A stretch of 43,579 nucleotides of DNA from a bacterium. GTDB lineage: Bacteria > Myxococcota_A > UBA9042. The notes below the pieces were generated by a model. That model was given only the letters and a program-made list of their open reading frames with translations, made no database searches and had not been told where the DNA came from. Numbering within the stretch: position 1 is the first letter of the stretch; the number at the start of each line of letters is the position of its first letter. The stretch covers positions 1 through 43,579 of the forward strand of contig JAUIAC010000016.1 in NCBI GenBank assembly GCA_030425545.1. The letters run 5' to 3'. The position numbers and the translations under genes are program-made. This document shows, piece after piece, positions 30,920-40,364 of this stretch.

Positions 30920-32703
30920 CGGCGGCCGCGAACCCCGGGCCTGGCCGTGTGGCGCTCCCGCTCGCCCGGAGTCGGCACATCGTCGTCCTGGCCTGGGCGC
31001 TCTCTGTGGGCGCGCCGCTGCTGAGCCCGACGTTCGCGCACGCCAAACCCGCGCCCGCAGTGGAGGCCTCGCCCGCGGCGACGAAGCCGGCGAAGGAGTC
31101 GCCGGCAAACGAGAAGCCGGCGCCAGACCTCGACCTGCAGGCCGCACGCGCGTCCGACGCCTTGTCGCGCCCCGGCGCGTTCACCGCCTTTGGCGAGGGC
31201 CTCCGCGATCGGGAGCGCACGGAGCTCGTGGTGCACGGCTACTTCCGGACCCGTGGCGAGCTGCTCGGCAACCTGGACCTGGACCACGGCCTGACCCCCT
31301 CCGGACGCAGCCTCTACCCTGTGCCGCTCGCCGATCCAGCGGGGCAGACCCTGACCCACGCCGACCTGCGCGGCCGGCTCGACTTTTCGCTCTTCCCCAC
31401 CGGGAGCTCGGTGGCTGTGCGGGGGCGCGTCGACCTGCTGGACAACCTGGCGCTGGGCAGCGCGCCCGAGGGCCCGCCGAGCGCCACGACCGGGCAGCGG
31501 GACAGCCCGTCGCCGGTGGCCGTCCGTCGGCTCTGGGGTGAGGTGCTGCTGCCCTTTGGCCTGCTGGCTGCCGGGCGCATGGGCGCACATTGGGGCGCCG
31601 GCCTGCTCAGCCACGGCGGCGACTGCCTGGACTGTGACAGCGCGACTGTCAGCGACCGCGTCGCCCTGGTGTCGCCCCTTGCCGGCAAGGTGTGGGCGGT
31701 GGCCTTCGATCTCTCGTCGTCTGGGCCACAAGGGACGCGCGCGGCGCCTGGCCGCACGCTGGACCTGGACCCGCGCGACGACGTGCGCACCCTCACGCTC
31801 GCCATGCTCGAGTACACGGGCCCACGGGGCCGGGCTCGGCGCAGCGCTGCGGGCCGATGGACCGTGGAGTACGGCGTGGTCGGCACCTGGCGCTGGCAGT
31901 CCTGGGACCAGCCGGCGCACTGGCTGGCGGCGCAGGGCAGGGCCGCGGTCCCGCCGGAGGCCGCGGAGCCCGCGCCGGAGCGGGCGGTCAAGCGCGACTT
32001 CCGCGCCGCGGGCGGCGACCTGTGGCTGCGAGTCGAGAGCCGGCGCGTCCTCGTCGAGGCAGAGGGCGCGGCCCTGTGGGCCCGCTTCGGCGAGTCCTCG
32101 CTCGTGCCCGGAGTCTCCCTGAACGCCCCGGTCAGCGGGCTGCAGCTCGGCGCTGTCGTGCGCTCACGCTTTGGCTCCCGCGCCGCGGGCTGGTCAGGGG
32201 GGCTCGACCTGGTCTTCGCCAGCGGCGATCCCGCGCCAGGCTTCGGCGCAGACCAGCAGGCCGGCGCCGCCGCGCCCAGGCCCGGGGATCTCGACGGCCC
32301 GCAGAGCAGCCCGCCCGGCGACGCCCGCATCGACAACTTCCGTGCCCACAGCGACCTCCGGGTCGACCGCATCCTCTTTCGCGAGATCATCGGCAGGGTC
32401 ACCGACGCGTGGGTCGCGCGCCCCCATGTGCGCTGGCGGGGGCATCCCGTCGGGGCCGGGCGACTCGACGTCGAGCTCGCGGTGGTCGCCAGCGCTGCAC
32501 ACCAGCCCAACTCCACCCCCTCCGGCGCGCGCCCGCTCGGCGTGGAGATCGACCCGACCGTGTCGTGGCGCAGCCGCGGCGGATTTCGCCTGCAGCTCCA
32601 AGGGGCGTGGCTGAAGCCGCTCGCCGGGCTGGACAACGCCGTCACCGGCGCCGAAGCCCAGCCGGCGTGGCTCGGCCGCGTGCTCGCCGCGTGGGAGTTT
32701 TGA
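30916..32703 (+). CDS. Large outer-membrane beta-barrel protein (595 aa)
   Basis: An N-terminal signal peptide (HIVVLAWALSVGAPLLSPTF, cleavage near AHA) is followed by a Pro/Lys/Glu-rich linker (about residues 42-75) and then many amphipathic strands (ELVVHGYFRTRGELLGNLDL, LDFSLFPTGSSVAVRGRVDL, WTVEYGVVGTWRWQSW, RLDVELAVVASAAH). The protein ends RVLAAWEF with a C-terminal Phe, as in BAM substrates. It resembles the deltaproteobacterial outer-membrane family I recall as TIGR04551. A short CLDCDS pair may form a loop disulfide. Overlap with the hydrolase gene and a 2-bp gap to the lipoprotein gene place all three in one transcript. It may pass fatty acids or hydrolysis products into the cell (inference). 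Confidence 0.78.
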   Translation: MTAAANPGPGRVALPLARSRHIVVLAWALSVGAPLLSPTFAHAKPAPAVEASPAATKPAKESPANEKPAPDLDLQAARASDALSRPGAFTAFGEGLRDRERTELVVHGYFRTRGELLGNLDLDHGLTPSGRSLYPVPLADPAGQTLTHADLRGRLDFSLFPTGSSVAVRGRVDLLDNLALGSAPEGPPSATTGQRDSPSPVAVRRLWGEVLLPFGLLAAGRMGAHWGAGLLSHGGDCLDCDSATVSDRVALVSPLAGKVWAVAFDLSSSGPQGTRAAPGRTLDLDPRDDVRTLTLAMLEYTGPRGRARRSAAGRWTVEYGVVGTWRWQSWDQPAHWLAAQGRAAVPPEAAEPAPERAVKRDFRAAGGDLWLRVESRRVLVEAEGAALWARFGESSLVPGVSLNAPVSGLQLGAVVRSRFGSRAAGWSGGLDLVFASGDPAPGFGADQQAGAAAPRPGDLDGPQSSPPGDARIDNFRAHSDLRVDRILFREIIGRVTDAWVARPHVRWRGHPVGAGRLDVELAVVASAAHQPNSTPSGARPLGVEIDPTVSWRSRGGFRLQLQGAWLKPLAGLDNAVTGAEAQPAWLGRVLAAWEF

Positions 32704-32705
32704 CC

Positions 32706-33557
32706 ATGCGGACCCAGGGCCGGAGTCGCGGGGTCGGAGCGCGCGCGCTGCTGCATGGGCGGCGGCTCGGCACGCTCGCGCTCGTCGCGCTGAGCCTCTC
32801 GCTCGCGAGCTGCGATCCCAACCTGACCCCTCGGTCAACTGTGCCGGATGACGCGCGGCTCTCGTGCCTGCCCGTGCTCGACGGCCACATCCGCAGCTGG
32901 GAGCTGCCCGGTGTGCCAGGCGCGAGCGGGCGCTACGCGGTCGGCTCCGGTCCGGTGGACTACGCGGGCACCATCGACGCGGCCGGGCGCCGCAGCTGGG
33001 ACTGGCAGGCGCTGCCGAAGGGCGCGACCACCGAGACGCTCACGGTGTTGAACCCCAGCGACCAGTGGTTCGGGGCACACTTCCCTGGCGCGCACGTCGC
33101 CGTACCGCTCGACGACGCGACTGTGGCCGTCTACCGCCAGGACGACGACGCGCTCTGGCTGCTCGGCGTGGCGTCGACGGTGGCGCAGCCTCCCGGCGGC
33201 CAGACCCTGCTGGTGTACGACGCCCCGGCGGCGCTGCTGCGCTTCCCGCTCCACGTAGGCGCCGCGTGGACGTCCACGGGGGTGGTCACGGGCGGCACGC
33301 TCTTGGGTCTGCCCTACCACGGCACCGACACCTACGACGTCCGGGTCGACGGCAGCGGTACGCTGCGTCTGTCCTGGCTGGACGCGGGCCCCACCCTCCG
33401 GGTCACGACCCGCGTCACGGTGGCGCTCAAGGGCGTCGCGCCCATCGTTCGGCATCAGGTGTCCTTCTTCTTCCCCTGCTTGGGCGAGCTGGCACGGGCG
33501 ACCAGTGACCACGACGACTGGTCACAGGTGGTCACCGCGCGTCAGCTCGTGCCCTGA
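32706..33557 (+). CDS. Lipoprotein of unknown function in the PHA operon (283 aa)
   Basis: The signal peptide ([16 protein letters not shown]) has a classic lipobox, with the Cys near residue 36. The mature protein is rich in beta strands and aromatic/Gly turns ([60 protein letters not shown]), and ends [20 protein letters not shown]. It resembles a periplasmic or surface beta-sandwich. Two cysteines (SCLPV and FPCLG) may pair. I do not recognise the family. It starts 2 bp after the barrel stop. Confidence 0.72.
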   Translation: MRTQGRSRGVGARALLHGRRLGTLALVALSLSLASCDPNLTPRSTVPDDARLSCLPVLDGHIRSWELPGVPGASGRYAVGSGPVDYAGTIDAAGRRSWDWQALPKGATTETLTVLNPSDQWFGAHFPGAHVAVPLDDATVAVYRQDDDALWLLGVASTVAQPPGGQTLLVYDAPAALLRFPLHVGAAWTSTGVVTGGTLLGLPYHGTDTYDVRVDGSGTLRLSWLDAGPTLRVTTRVTVALKGVAPIVRHQVSFFFPCLGELARATSDHDDWSQVVTARQLVP

Positions 33558-33572
33558 CCAGGAGGTGCACAC

Positions 33573-34037
33573 ATGACCACCCCGCCACCCAAGGCCGACG
33601 GCGAGGCCGTCTGGAAGGCCTGGCTCCGAGGCTTCACCCAATGGGAGCAGACCACCTCGCAGCTGCTCGAGACCGTGCTCAAGAGCCCCTCGCTGACCGG
33701 GCCGGCCGCCCAAGCGCTCACCGCGTGGATGAAGGCGACCGCGCAGCAGCGCGAGGCCCGCACCGACGCGCTGCGGCGGGGTGGGCTGGCCACGGCGCAC
33801 GACCAGGAGCGCACGCTGCACGCCCTCCACCAGCTGCAGTCCCGCGTGATGGACCTCCAGGAAGACGTCGCCGAGCTGCGCGCCGAGGTCCGCGCGATGC
33901 GGGCCGAAGACGTCGCCAAGCCCGGCAAGGCCACCCGCAAGCCACGGACCACGCGGTCCAAGGCCGCGTCCACCGCGGCGGCGAATCACAAGCGCCGCAA
34001 GGGAAGCGGCAGCGCCACGACCCAAGGAGAGGAGTGA
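33573..34037 (+). CDS. PhaE/phasin-like protein with a basic C-terminal tail (154 aa)
   Basis: Residues ~12-75 are amphipathic helices ([39 protein letters not shown]) and 80-112 is a coiled coil ([20 protein letters not shown] then RAEVRAMR), as in PhaE subunits or phasins. The last ~40 residues are Lys/Arg/Ala-rich ([20 protein letters not shown] and KRRKGSGS), like the histone-H1-like tails of PhaF/PhaM that tie PHA granules to DNA. It is much shorter than typical PhaE (about 350 aa). It sits directly upstream of the acyl-CoA synthetase gene (2-bp gap) and one gene before phaC. The exact role, synthase partner or granule-nucleoid linker, is open. Confidence 0.6.
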   Translation: MTTPPPKADGEAVWKAWLRGFTQWEQTTSQLLETVLKSPSLTGPAAQALTAWMKATAQQREARTDALRRGGLATAHDQERTLHALHQLQSRVMDLQEDVAELRAEVRAMRAEDVAKPGKATRKPRTTRSKAASTAAANHKRRKGSGSATTQGEE

Positions 34038-34039
34038 TC

Positions 34040-35776
34040 ATGGACGTCTCCACCTACCAGGAGCTGCTGCCTGCGCCGCGGGCGGTGTTCGACGCGCTGC
34101 CCGAGCGCGCCGACTGGGTCCGCTTCAAGGTCCCCGACTCCTCCGACCCGTCGGTGGTCACCGAGGTGACCTGGCAGGCCTTTGCCGACGAGATCCGCGA
34201 CGTGAGCCTGTGGTTGCACGCCTCGGGCCTCGCGACCGGCGAGCGCGCGGCCATCTTCGCGCCGAACCGGGTGTCGTGGCTGAGCGCGGCCCTCGGCATC
34301 CAGGCCGCGGGTGGCGCCATGGTGCCCATCTACGGCAGCACGACCGCGGAGGGGGCGGCCTACGTCCTCCAACACAGCGACGCGCGCGTGGTGTTCGTGG
34401 ACACCCCGGCGCTGCTGGAGCGCACGCTGCGCGCGTGGCCCGCGTGCCCGGACCTCGAGCGTGTGGTGCTGCTCGACGACGCCCTGGACCCCTGGGCAGC
34501 GCGCGCCCGCCTGGCGGGGCAAGACGTGGCCGAGCTGCCCTCGGACACACAGCTCGAGCAGCGGGTCCACCGCTGGGCCGACGTCGTCGCCGCGGGCGCC
34601 CGCGCCCATCAAGACGAGCCCGCGGCCTTTGAGGCCCGGCTCCACGGCATCGACCTCGACGGACCCGCGGTCATGCTCTACACCTCCGGCACGTCCGGCC
34701 AGCCCAAGGGGGTGCCGCTGACGCACCGCAACGTGGGCGTCAACGGGCGCGACTGGCTGAACTGCAACGGCCCGCTGGTCGAGGAGCGGGACGTCGACCT
34801 GCTCTGGCTCCCCTTCAGCCACATCTTCGGCTTCGGCGAGGCCTGTCTTGGCAACACGCTGGGCTGGCAGAGCACGCTCTCGACCCCTGCGAGCGTCCTG
34901 GCCGACCTGCCGCGCGTGCGGCCGCACGTGTTCATGAGCGTGCCTGCCTACTTCGAGAAGATCGCCGCGCTCGCGCAGCAGGCCGGTTCGCCCGACGCGC
35001 AAGGCGCGCGGCTCCGCGAGGTGACCGGCGGGCGGCTCCGCTTCTGCCTGTCGGGCGGCGCAGGGCTCAAGCAGGACATCAAGACCTTCTTCCACGCCCA
35101 TGGCCTGCTCATCATCGAGGGCTACGGGCTCACGGAGGCGTCGCCGACCCTGACGCTCAACCGACCGGACGCCTTCCGTTTCGACACCGTCGGCAAGCCG
35201 CTCCCCTCTGTGCAGCTGCGGCTCGCTGACGACGGTGAGATCCTCGCGCGCGGGGAGAGCGTCTTCTCCGGCTACCACAAGGACCCAGCGGCCACGGCGG
35301 CCACCTTCGATGACGAGGGCTGGCTGATGACCGGCGACATCGGCGCGTGGACGGACGACGGCTTCCTGCGCATCGTCGACCGCAAGAAGGACATCTTGGT
35401 CACGGCCGGCGGCAAGAACGTGCCCCCGGCCAACATCGAGCTGCGCTTCCGCGACGACCCGCTGCTGGCCCACGTGGTCGTCTACGGAGACGGGCGGCGC
35501 TATCTCACCGCCGGTGTCTGGGTCGAGCCGACCGTGGCGGAGTCGCTGCTCGCCGGGGTGCCCGAGACGGAGCGCGACGCCACACTGCGGGCGGCCGTCC
35601 AGCGCCGCATCGACCGGGTCAACGCGGACCTGCCCAGGTTCATGACCCTCAAGCGCTTCGCCCTGATGTCACCGGCGCTCACGGTGGACAGGGGGCTGCT
35701 GACCCCCACGCTCAAGGTCAAGCGCAAGCGCGTCGTCGCGGCCTTTCAGCAAGAGTTCGAGGCGCTCTACGACTGA
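34040..35776 (+). CDS. Long-chain acyl-CoA synthetase (AMP-binding, 578 aa)
   Basis: AMP-forming acyl-CoA ligase signatures: P-loop [34 protein letters not shown] (the A4/A5 region), [11 protein letters not shown] and [20 protein letters not shown], then a C-terminal mobile domain ending [17 protein letters not shown]. The sequence type is that of FAA1/long-chain fatty-acid synthetases. It would activate fatty acids to acyl-CoA in the cytoplasm. The AAGGAG and GGAG before the ATG support the start. Its place between the PhaE-like gene and phaC suggests that it feeds fatty-acid-derived monomers, after partial beta-oxidation, to PHA synthesis. Confidence 0.92.
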   Translation: MDVSTYQELLPAPRAVFDALPERADWVRFKVPDSSDPSVVTEVTWQAFADEIRDVSLWLHASGLATGERAAIFAPNRVSWLSAALGIQAAGGAMVPIYGSTTAEGAAYVLQHSDARVVFVDTPALLERTLRAWPACPDLERVVLLDDALDPWAARARLAGQDVAELPSDTQLEQRVHRWADVVAAGARAHQDEPAAFEARLHGIDLDGPAVMLYTSGTSGQPKGVPLTHRNVGVNGRDWLNCNGPLVEERDVDLLWLPFSHIFGFGEACLGNTLGWQSTLSTPASVLADLPRVRPHVFMSVPAYFEKIAALAQQAGSPDAQGARLREVTGGRLRFCLSGGAGLKQDIKTFFHAHGLLIIEGYGLTEASPTLTLNRPDAFRFDTVGKPLPSVQLRLADDGEILARGESVFSGYHKDPAATAATFDDEGWLMTGDIGAWTDDGFLRIVDRKKDILVTAGGKNVPPANIELRFRDDPLLAHVVVYGDGRRYLTAGVWVEPTVAESLLAGVPETERDATLRAAVQRRIDRVNADLPRFMTLKRFALMSPALTVDRGLLTPTLKVKRKRVVAAFQQEFEALYD

Positions 35777-35846
35777 CACGGTCACGCGCTCTGGCCAGCG
35801 CTGCGCCGCGGGCCGCGCGGGGGCGTCCCAGACGCACGGAGGACAC

Positions 35847-36902
35847 ATGGCAAGGGACATTCCAGGTGCCAAGGGCACGCCGCGCGGCGTTCAGCGCGTG
35901 CTGAACCTGATGAAGCTGCCGGCTCGGTCGGCGCCGCCCGTCGGCGCCACGCCGGCGGACGTCGTGCACCGCGAGAACAAGCTGCGGCTGCTGCGCTACC
36001 GGGCGCGAGACGCGGGGCTGGTGTGCACCACGCCGGTGCTGCTCGTCCCCTCGCTGATCAACCGTCACTACGTGCTGGACCTGATGCCCGGCAAGAGCAT
36101 GGCCGAGTGGCTCGTCGCCGAGGGCTTCGACGTGTGGACCATCGACTGGGGCACGCCCGCGCCCGAAGACCGCTACCTCGGCTTCGACGACATCGTCGAC
36201 GGGTACCTGGGGCGCTGTGTGCGCACGGCAGCGCGCGTCGCCGGGGTGCCGGGGGTCCACCTGCTGGGCTACTGCATGGGCGGCATCTTCACGGCCATCT
36301 ACGCCGCGCGTCACCCGCAGCGGGTGGCTTCGCTGGTCCAGCTCGCAGCCCCGGTTCGCTTCGACGACGAGGGCATCTTGGCGAAGTGGACGTCGGAGCC
36401 TGGCTTCGACGCGGAGGCCGTCGTCGCCGCGACGGGCAACGTGCCCTGGCAGCTGCTCCAGGGCGCCTTTCACATGCTGCGTCCGACGCTGAACCTGTCG
36501 AAGTCCGTTCACCTCGTGGACCGGGCTTGGAACGACGCCTTTCTCGACGGCTATCTGGCCATGGAGACCTGGGCCAACGACAACGTGTCCTTGCCGGGCG
36601 CCTTCTACGCCCGCTACATCAACGACGTCTATCGCGACAACCAGCTGGTGCGCGGCGAGCTCTCGGTCGCCGGCTCGCCTGTGGACCTGTCGAACATCGT
36701 GTCGCCCGTCCTGGCGGTGGTCTTTACCCATGACCACATCGCCCCTGCGGAGAGCTGCGCGGCCCTGCTCGACCACGTGTCGAGCGGCACCGTCGAACGG
36801 CTCGACCGAGCGGGAGGCCACGTAGGCGGCGTGGTGTCCAGCCGAGCCCGCCGGGAGCTGTGGCCAAAGCTGGCGTCGTGGTGGCAGGCCCACGCCTTGT
36901 AG
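35847..36902 (+). CDS. phaC: Class III-type polyhydroxyalkanoate synthase PhaC (351 aa)
   Basis: Length fits class III synthases (about 350 aa). The lipase-like box is G-Y-C-M-G-G (in VHLLGYCMGGIFTAIYAARH), with Cys as nucleophile; the catalytic Asp is in FTHDHIAP, and the His in RAGGHVG. Upstream strands (PVLLVPSLINRHYVLDLMPG, VWTIDWGTP) match PhaC. It polymerises 3-hydroxyacyl-CoA into PHA granules, with a PhaE-type partner expected; the 154-aa gene two positions upstream is the only candidate in the operon. The start follows GGAGGACAC. The 70-bp gap before it is the largest in the operon, so some independent expression is possible. Confidence 0.92.
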   Translation: MARDIPGAKGTPRGVQRVLNLMKLPARSAPPVGATPADVVHRENKLRLLRYRARDAGLVCTTPVLLVPSLINRHYVLDLMPGKSMAEWLVAEGFDVWTIDWGTPAPEDRYLGFDDIVDGYLGRCVRTAARVAGVPGVHLLGYCMGGIFTAIYAARHPQRVASLVQLAAPVRFDDEGILAKWTSEPGFDAEAVVAATGNVPWQLLQGAFHMLRPTLNLSKSVHLVDRAWNDAFLDGYLAMETWANDNVSLPGAFYARYINDVYRDNQLVRGELSVAGSPVDLSNIVSPVLAVVFTHDHIAPAESCAALLDHVSSGTVERLDRAGGHVGGVVSSRARRELWPKLASWWQAHAL

Positions 36903-36975
36903 CGCCGCTGCGGCTTCGGGTTCCGCCGCGAGCGCGGGTCGCCCCCCGTGCAACGCGCGCACCGTGGGCACTTTC

Positions 36976-37003
36976 TTGCCTGACGAACAACCGCAGGGAT
37001 ACC
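36976..37003 (+). promoter_or_regulatory. Weak promoter-like pair upstream of the Pro/Ala-rich gene
   Basis: TTGCCT (36976-36981) and GATACC (36998-37003), 16 bp apart, in the otherwise featureless 292-bp gap before the next gene. Both hexamers match poorly; this is a suggestion only. Confidence 0.2.
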
Positions 37004-37194
37004 CTGATCGCTCGGGAGAGACGCGGCGTGGCGCTGTCGACGCGGTCGCATCCGGGGCTGGCCCTGGGGCGCGTCCGTTGCGCACGCAGAACCGGCAGCC
37101 GCGTCTGGCGCTCCCGTGTGCGAGGTGGGCGTGCGACACGCTCCACCCGCGAGACCGGCCGTCGGGCATGCCCCGCGGCGCTTCGGAGCGGTAG

Positions 37195-39279
37195 ATGTCG
37201 GAACCGGGGCTCCCTGCCCACGACGACCGAGAATCTCCCTTGAGCGAGGCCGCCCGCGAGCCCACGCTGCGCGACGGCTATCTCCACTTCGATCCGGACC
37301 GCCCCACAGGCGCGCCCTGCGGCGACGTACACGCGCGACGCGTTCGGCGCGACACGCCCAGCGCGGTCCGGGCCGTCGACGTCCCGTCTCGCGCGCGCTC
37401 CGCCCGCAAGTCTCCTGCACCTGCGCCCGGCGCGCCCTGGGGTGGCGTCGCGCCCGAAGGCCCAGCCCTGGTCTCCCACTCGGCGCCGCGCGCTGCCCCG
37501 GCGCGCCCGGCACCGCCGCCGAGCGCGCCCGCCCCTCCCTGGGGACACCACGCGACGGACGGCGACGCGACCATCGCCTTGGACGGCCCGCTGGCGCCGC
37601 CACCTCCCGCTGACCCGTTTGGCGCCGCCGCATCGGACGTCGTCGCGTCCGGCGCTGCCGCACAGGACGGGGCGGCACAGGACGGGGCGGCACACGACGG
37701 GGCGGCACACGACGCCTGGGCAGCGCCGCCACCTGCGCCGCGCGCCGCTCCAGCGCCGCCGGCGGATCCCTGGGGTGCCCCGGGCGCCGCCAGGGCTGCT
37801 CCCGCCGTGGCCATCGCGCCGCCGCCGCCATCCGATCCGTGGGGCGAGGCGCCCCCTGCACCCGCCTCGCCGTGGGACGCCAGCACGCCCGACGCGGCGG
37901 CGGCGCGGCCTGTCCAGCCGGCCGGACCGGAGCCCTCGCTGCGCGCGCCGCGCCGCGAGCCTCATCCGGCGGCGCACTTTGCCCAGCATCCCAAGCGCGA
38001 GGACGTGCCGGACCCTGGCGACCGGACCCTCTCGGGCCCCGCGGTCCCCGCGCCGTCCGCCCGTTCGCAGCCCGCCGCGGCGCAGGCGTCGTCGGCGTCG
38101 CAAGGCCGCGCCACGCTGGCTCGCTCGACGCAGCCGCGGCAGCAGCTCCCGCCGGAGCGCATGCCGCTGCACCGCCCGCAGACGCCGCACCGCGCGACCC
38201 ACGCGGCCGGAGCGGCTGGCGGCCGCCCGGCTCCCCGTCGCCCCTCGTCGTCGCGCTCCCCGTCGCCTGCGGGGGCCGCGGCGCGGCCTGTGCGGCCACG
38301 GGCGTCGTCGGCACACGCCGCGCACCCCGAGCCCCGCTCGTCCCATCCGCGACCGCCCCAACCCCGCCCGACGCCTGGCCGTCCGCCCCAGTCGCGTCCT
38401 GCCGAGCCCGGTCGGCCGCAACCCCGCGCGCCCCAGCCTCGTCCAGCCCAGCCGCGTCCACCCCAGCCGCGTTCACCCCAGCCGCGCCATGCCCAGCCGG
38501 CCCAGACAGGACGCCCCCAGCCCGCCAGGGCCGCCTCCGCGCACGCCGTCAGACCGGCCCCACGGCCTGCGTCCGGCTCACGGCCGACGCCGCCGCCGCC
38601 GCCGGTGGCCGGCTGGGCACCGGACCCGCCCACTCACCCCGTCGCAGCAGGGGGAGACAGCGACCGCGGCCTCGTTCGTCGCACCGCCGGACGAGGCCGT
38701 GTCGGCAAGGAGACCGGCGAGATCCTGGGCGCCGACCGGGTCGTCCACCAAGTGCACAAGGCCCCCGTGCGTCACCACGCGGAGGAGTCTGCTGGCGCCC
38801 GGCTCGAGGGGTCGTCCATGGAGGAGGCCGCGGCCATGGCGGCGCTGCGCGACGGCCTGCGGCAGAAGAGCACCATCGTGCTCCGCCTACGCGCAGGGCA
38901 CCGCGTCCCCGGCAAGGACCACAGCCCCCACCAGGTGGAGTACCGGGTGCTGCTCTTTCACGACGGCCGCGAGATCATCCGCTACAGCCTGTACCAGGAC
39001 CCCGACGGGCGGCATGGCTTCCCCGGCCGCGGCAAGGGCGCGAGTTTTGCGCTGACGCTGTCCGAGCGCTTTGCGGTGGACGCCGACACGGAGCACGCGG
39101 CCGAGGTCCACATCCGCTATGAGGGCACGCTCGAGCTCAAGGGCAAGGCGCCGGTCCGCTTCAAGGGCAGCCTCATCTTCGACGGCAGCGGGCGCATCCG
39201 GCCCGGACGTCCCGTCATCGACGGCATCGACGGTCGGGCCACGTTCGGGACCGGCTGCGTCACATTGGGGCTGTGGTAG
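37195..39279 (+). CDS. Disordered Pro/Ala-rich protein with a C-terminal beta-rich domain (694 aa)
   Basis: I do not recognise the family. Residues ~60-490 are low-complexity: DPWG/APPWG-type motifs, a DGAA(Q/H) tandem, and long P-Q-P-R repeats. A short KETGEILGADRVVHQVHKAP leads to the C-terminal region. Residues ~560-694 look folded (KSTIVLRLRAGHRVPGKDHS, VEYRVLLFHDGREIIRYSLY, AAEVHIRYEGTLELKGKAPV, VRFKGSLIFDGSGRI), resembling a beta-sandwich. There is no signal peptide or membrane segment. Long Pro-rich spacers with PRPAQPRPP motifs suggest a scaffold or cytoplasmic tether. SD: CGGAG before the ATG. It stands alone between the PHA operon and a convergent lipoprotein gene. Confidence 0.65.
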   Translation: MSEPGLPAHDDRESPLSEAAREPTLRDGYLHFDPDRPTGAPCGDVHARRVRRDTPSAVRAVDVPSRARSARKSPAPAPGAPWGGVAPEGPALVSHSAPRAAPARPAPPPSAPAPPWGHHATDGDATIALDGPLAPPPPADPFGAAASDVVASGAAAQDGAAQDGAAHDGAAHDAWAAPPPAPRAAPAPPADPWGAPGAARAAPAVAIAPPPPSDPWGEAPPAPASPWDASTPDAAAARPVQPAGPEPSLRAPRREPHPAAHFAQHPKREDVPDPGDRTLSGPAVPAPSARSQPAAAQASSASQGRATLARSTQPRQQLPPERMPLHRPQTPHRATHAAGAAGGRPAPRRPSSSRSPSPAGAAARPVRPRASSAHAAHPEPRSSHPRPPQPRPTPGRPPQSRPAEPGRPQPRAPQPRPAQPRPPQPRSPQPRHAQPAQTGRPQPARAASAHAVRPAPRPASGSRPTPPPPPVAGWAPDPPTHPVAAGGDSDRGLVRRTAGRGRVGKETGEILGADRVVHQVHKAPVRHHAEESAGARLEGSSMEEAAAMAALRDGLRQKSTIVLRLRAGHRVPGKDHSPHQVEYRVLLFHDGREIIRYSLYQDPDGRHGFPGRGKGASFALTLSERFAVDADTEHAAEVHIRYEGTLELKGKAPVRFKGSLIFDGSGRIRPGRPVIDGIDGRATFGTGCVTLGLW
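37660..37714. repeat. 15-bp tandem repeat encoding DGAA(Q/H)
   Basis: GCACAGGACGGGGCG occurs at 37660 and 37675, as GCACACGACGGGGCG at 37690, and as a partial unit at 37705. It lies inside the Pro/Ala-rich gene. Confidence 0.8.
38434..38508. repeat. 15-bp tandem repeat encoding PQPRx units
   Basis: Five 15-bp units start at 38434, 38449, 38464, 38479 and 38494 (type CAGCCGCGTCCACCC), giving P-Q-P-R-x in the Pro/Ala-rich protein. The last unit is diverged. Confidence 0.75.
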
Positions 39280-39358
39280 CGGCCGCCGGCGGGCAGCGCT
39301 GCGCGTGAGCGCCGTGGCCAGACACACAGGCCCGACTCCCACGCCCGACTCCCCCAGC

Positions 39359-39433
39359 CGAGATGTCCAGCCCCGAGATGTCCAGCCCCGAGACGCCCAG
39401 ACCCGAGTCGCCCGGACGCGTGATGCCCAGGCG
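39359..39433. repeat. 15-bp minisatellite between convergent genes
   Basis: Five 15-bp units (CGAGATGTCCAGCCC twice, then diverged copies CGAGACGCCCAGACC, CGAGTCGCCCGGACG and CGTGATGCCCAGGCG) start at 39359, 39374, 39389, 39404 and 39419. They run up to the stop of the minus-strand lipoprotein gene and lie outside both flanking genes. Confidence 0.8.
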
Positions 39434-39435
39434 CG

Positions 39436-40296
39436 CTACTTGCACTTCCAGCCGAGGCCGGGGAGCTGCTTGTCGTCGGCCTTCTTCGACAGCGGCGGCG
39501 TGAACTGCGCCACGCCGGTCGAGGCCGTGTCGGCGTTGAACGCGAGCGTGGCTTTCAGCCCAGCGGAGGTCACCAGGATGCTGCCGGCGCTGGGGTAGCA
39601 GGCATCCGGGCCAAAGGTCACGCCGTCGGCGTCCACCAACAGCTCGGACGTGCCCACGGTCACCTTGGTCGGATCGACGGTCGAGAAGGCCATCGACGCA
39701 AAGGACTTCTTGTCGCTCGCCACGACGAGGTCCACCGTCAGCCCTCCCTCGAGCACCGCGTCGCCCGCAGACGCGTTGACGGTCACGGTCAGGTCGAAGC
39801 CGTCCGCGGCCTTGGCCACCTTGAGCGAGCCGGTGCCCGACGCGGTCTTGTCCGAGGCGCCGAAGTCGGTGAGCGCGAGGCTCACCGTCATCGACTTGCC
39901 CTTGTCGACCGCGAGGGTCGCCTCAACCTTGCCCTGGATGGTCACGCCGCTCTTTGGCGGGGCGCATCCGGCGCCGAAGTCCAAGGTCAGCTTGGCGCCG
40001 TCCCGGCTCACGGTGACGCACGTGGCGTTGGCCTTGAGCGCCGCCTCGATGTCGGTCGCCATGGCTGCGGCGTCGCCGTCGAAGGCCTCGTCGGGCGAAG
40101 GCACAAACACGTGGGTGAGCTGGCTGGTGCCCACGAGGGCCATGGTCGCCGCGTAGACGTCCTCGAGCTTCACGCCGTCGCCCTTCGGGCCGCTGTCCTT
40201 CGCCGCGCCCTCGTCGCCAAAGGGCAGGCACCCGGACATGACCAGGGCGAGTGCGGTGACCGCGGCGAGCGCGTGGATCGATGAGCGGTGATGCAT
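39436..40296 (-). CDS. Beta-rich lipoprotein of unknown function (286 aa)
   Basis: The signal peptide (MHHRSSIHALAAVTALALVM then SGC) has a lipobox with the Cys near residue 23. A short GDEGAAKDSGPKGDG linker follows. The mature part is Thr/Ser/Val-rich beta strands (VTIQGKVEATLAVDKGKSMT, LKVAKAADGFDLTVTVNASA, ADGVTFGPDACYPSAGSILV), with cysteines in pairs (ATCVTV with GAGCAPP). It resembles a periplasmic beta-sandwich or bulk surface lipoprotein. No catalytic motif is seen. Start 40296 has AGGAG. It lies 68 bp downstream of pcs on the same strand. Confidence 0.75.
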   Translation of the reverse strand: MHHRSSIHALAAVTALALVMSGCLPFGDEGAAKDSGPKGDGVKLEDVYAATMALVGTSQLTHVFVPSPDEAFDGDAAAMATDIEAALKANATCVTVSRDGAKLTLDFGAGCAPPKSGVTIQGKVEATLAVDKGKSMTVSLALTDFGASDKTASGTGSLKVAKAADGFDLTVTVNASAGDAVLEGGLTVDLVVASDKKSFASMAFSTVDPTKVTVGTSELLVDADGVTFGPDACYPSAGSILVTSAGLKATLAFNADTASTGVAQFTPPLSKKADDKQLPGLGWKCK

Positions 40297-40364
40297 GAGG
40301 TCTCCTGTCTGACGCCAAGGGGCGCGGGCAGTATACGAGGCACGCACCCATGAGGCGAGCCCTG

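Noticed and set aside
35801..35810. CTGCGCCGCG upstream of phaC as a second PhaR site
   Set aside because: It resembles CTGC-N3-GCAG but has a mismatch, and such GC-rich decamers are expected often by chance in this sequence.
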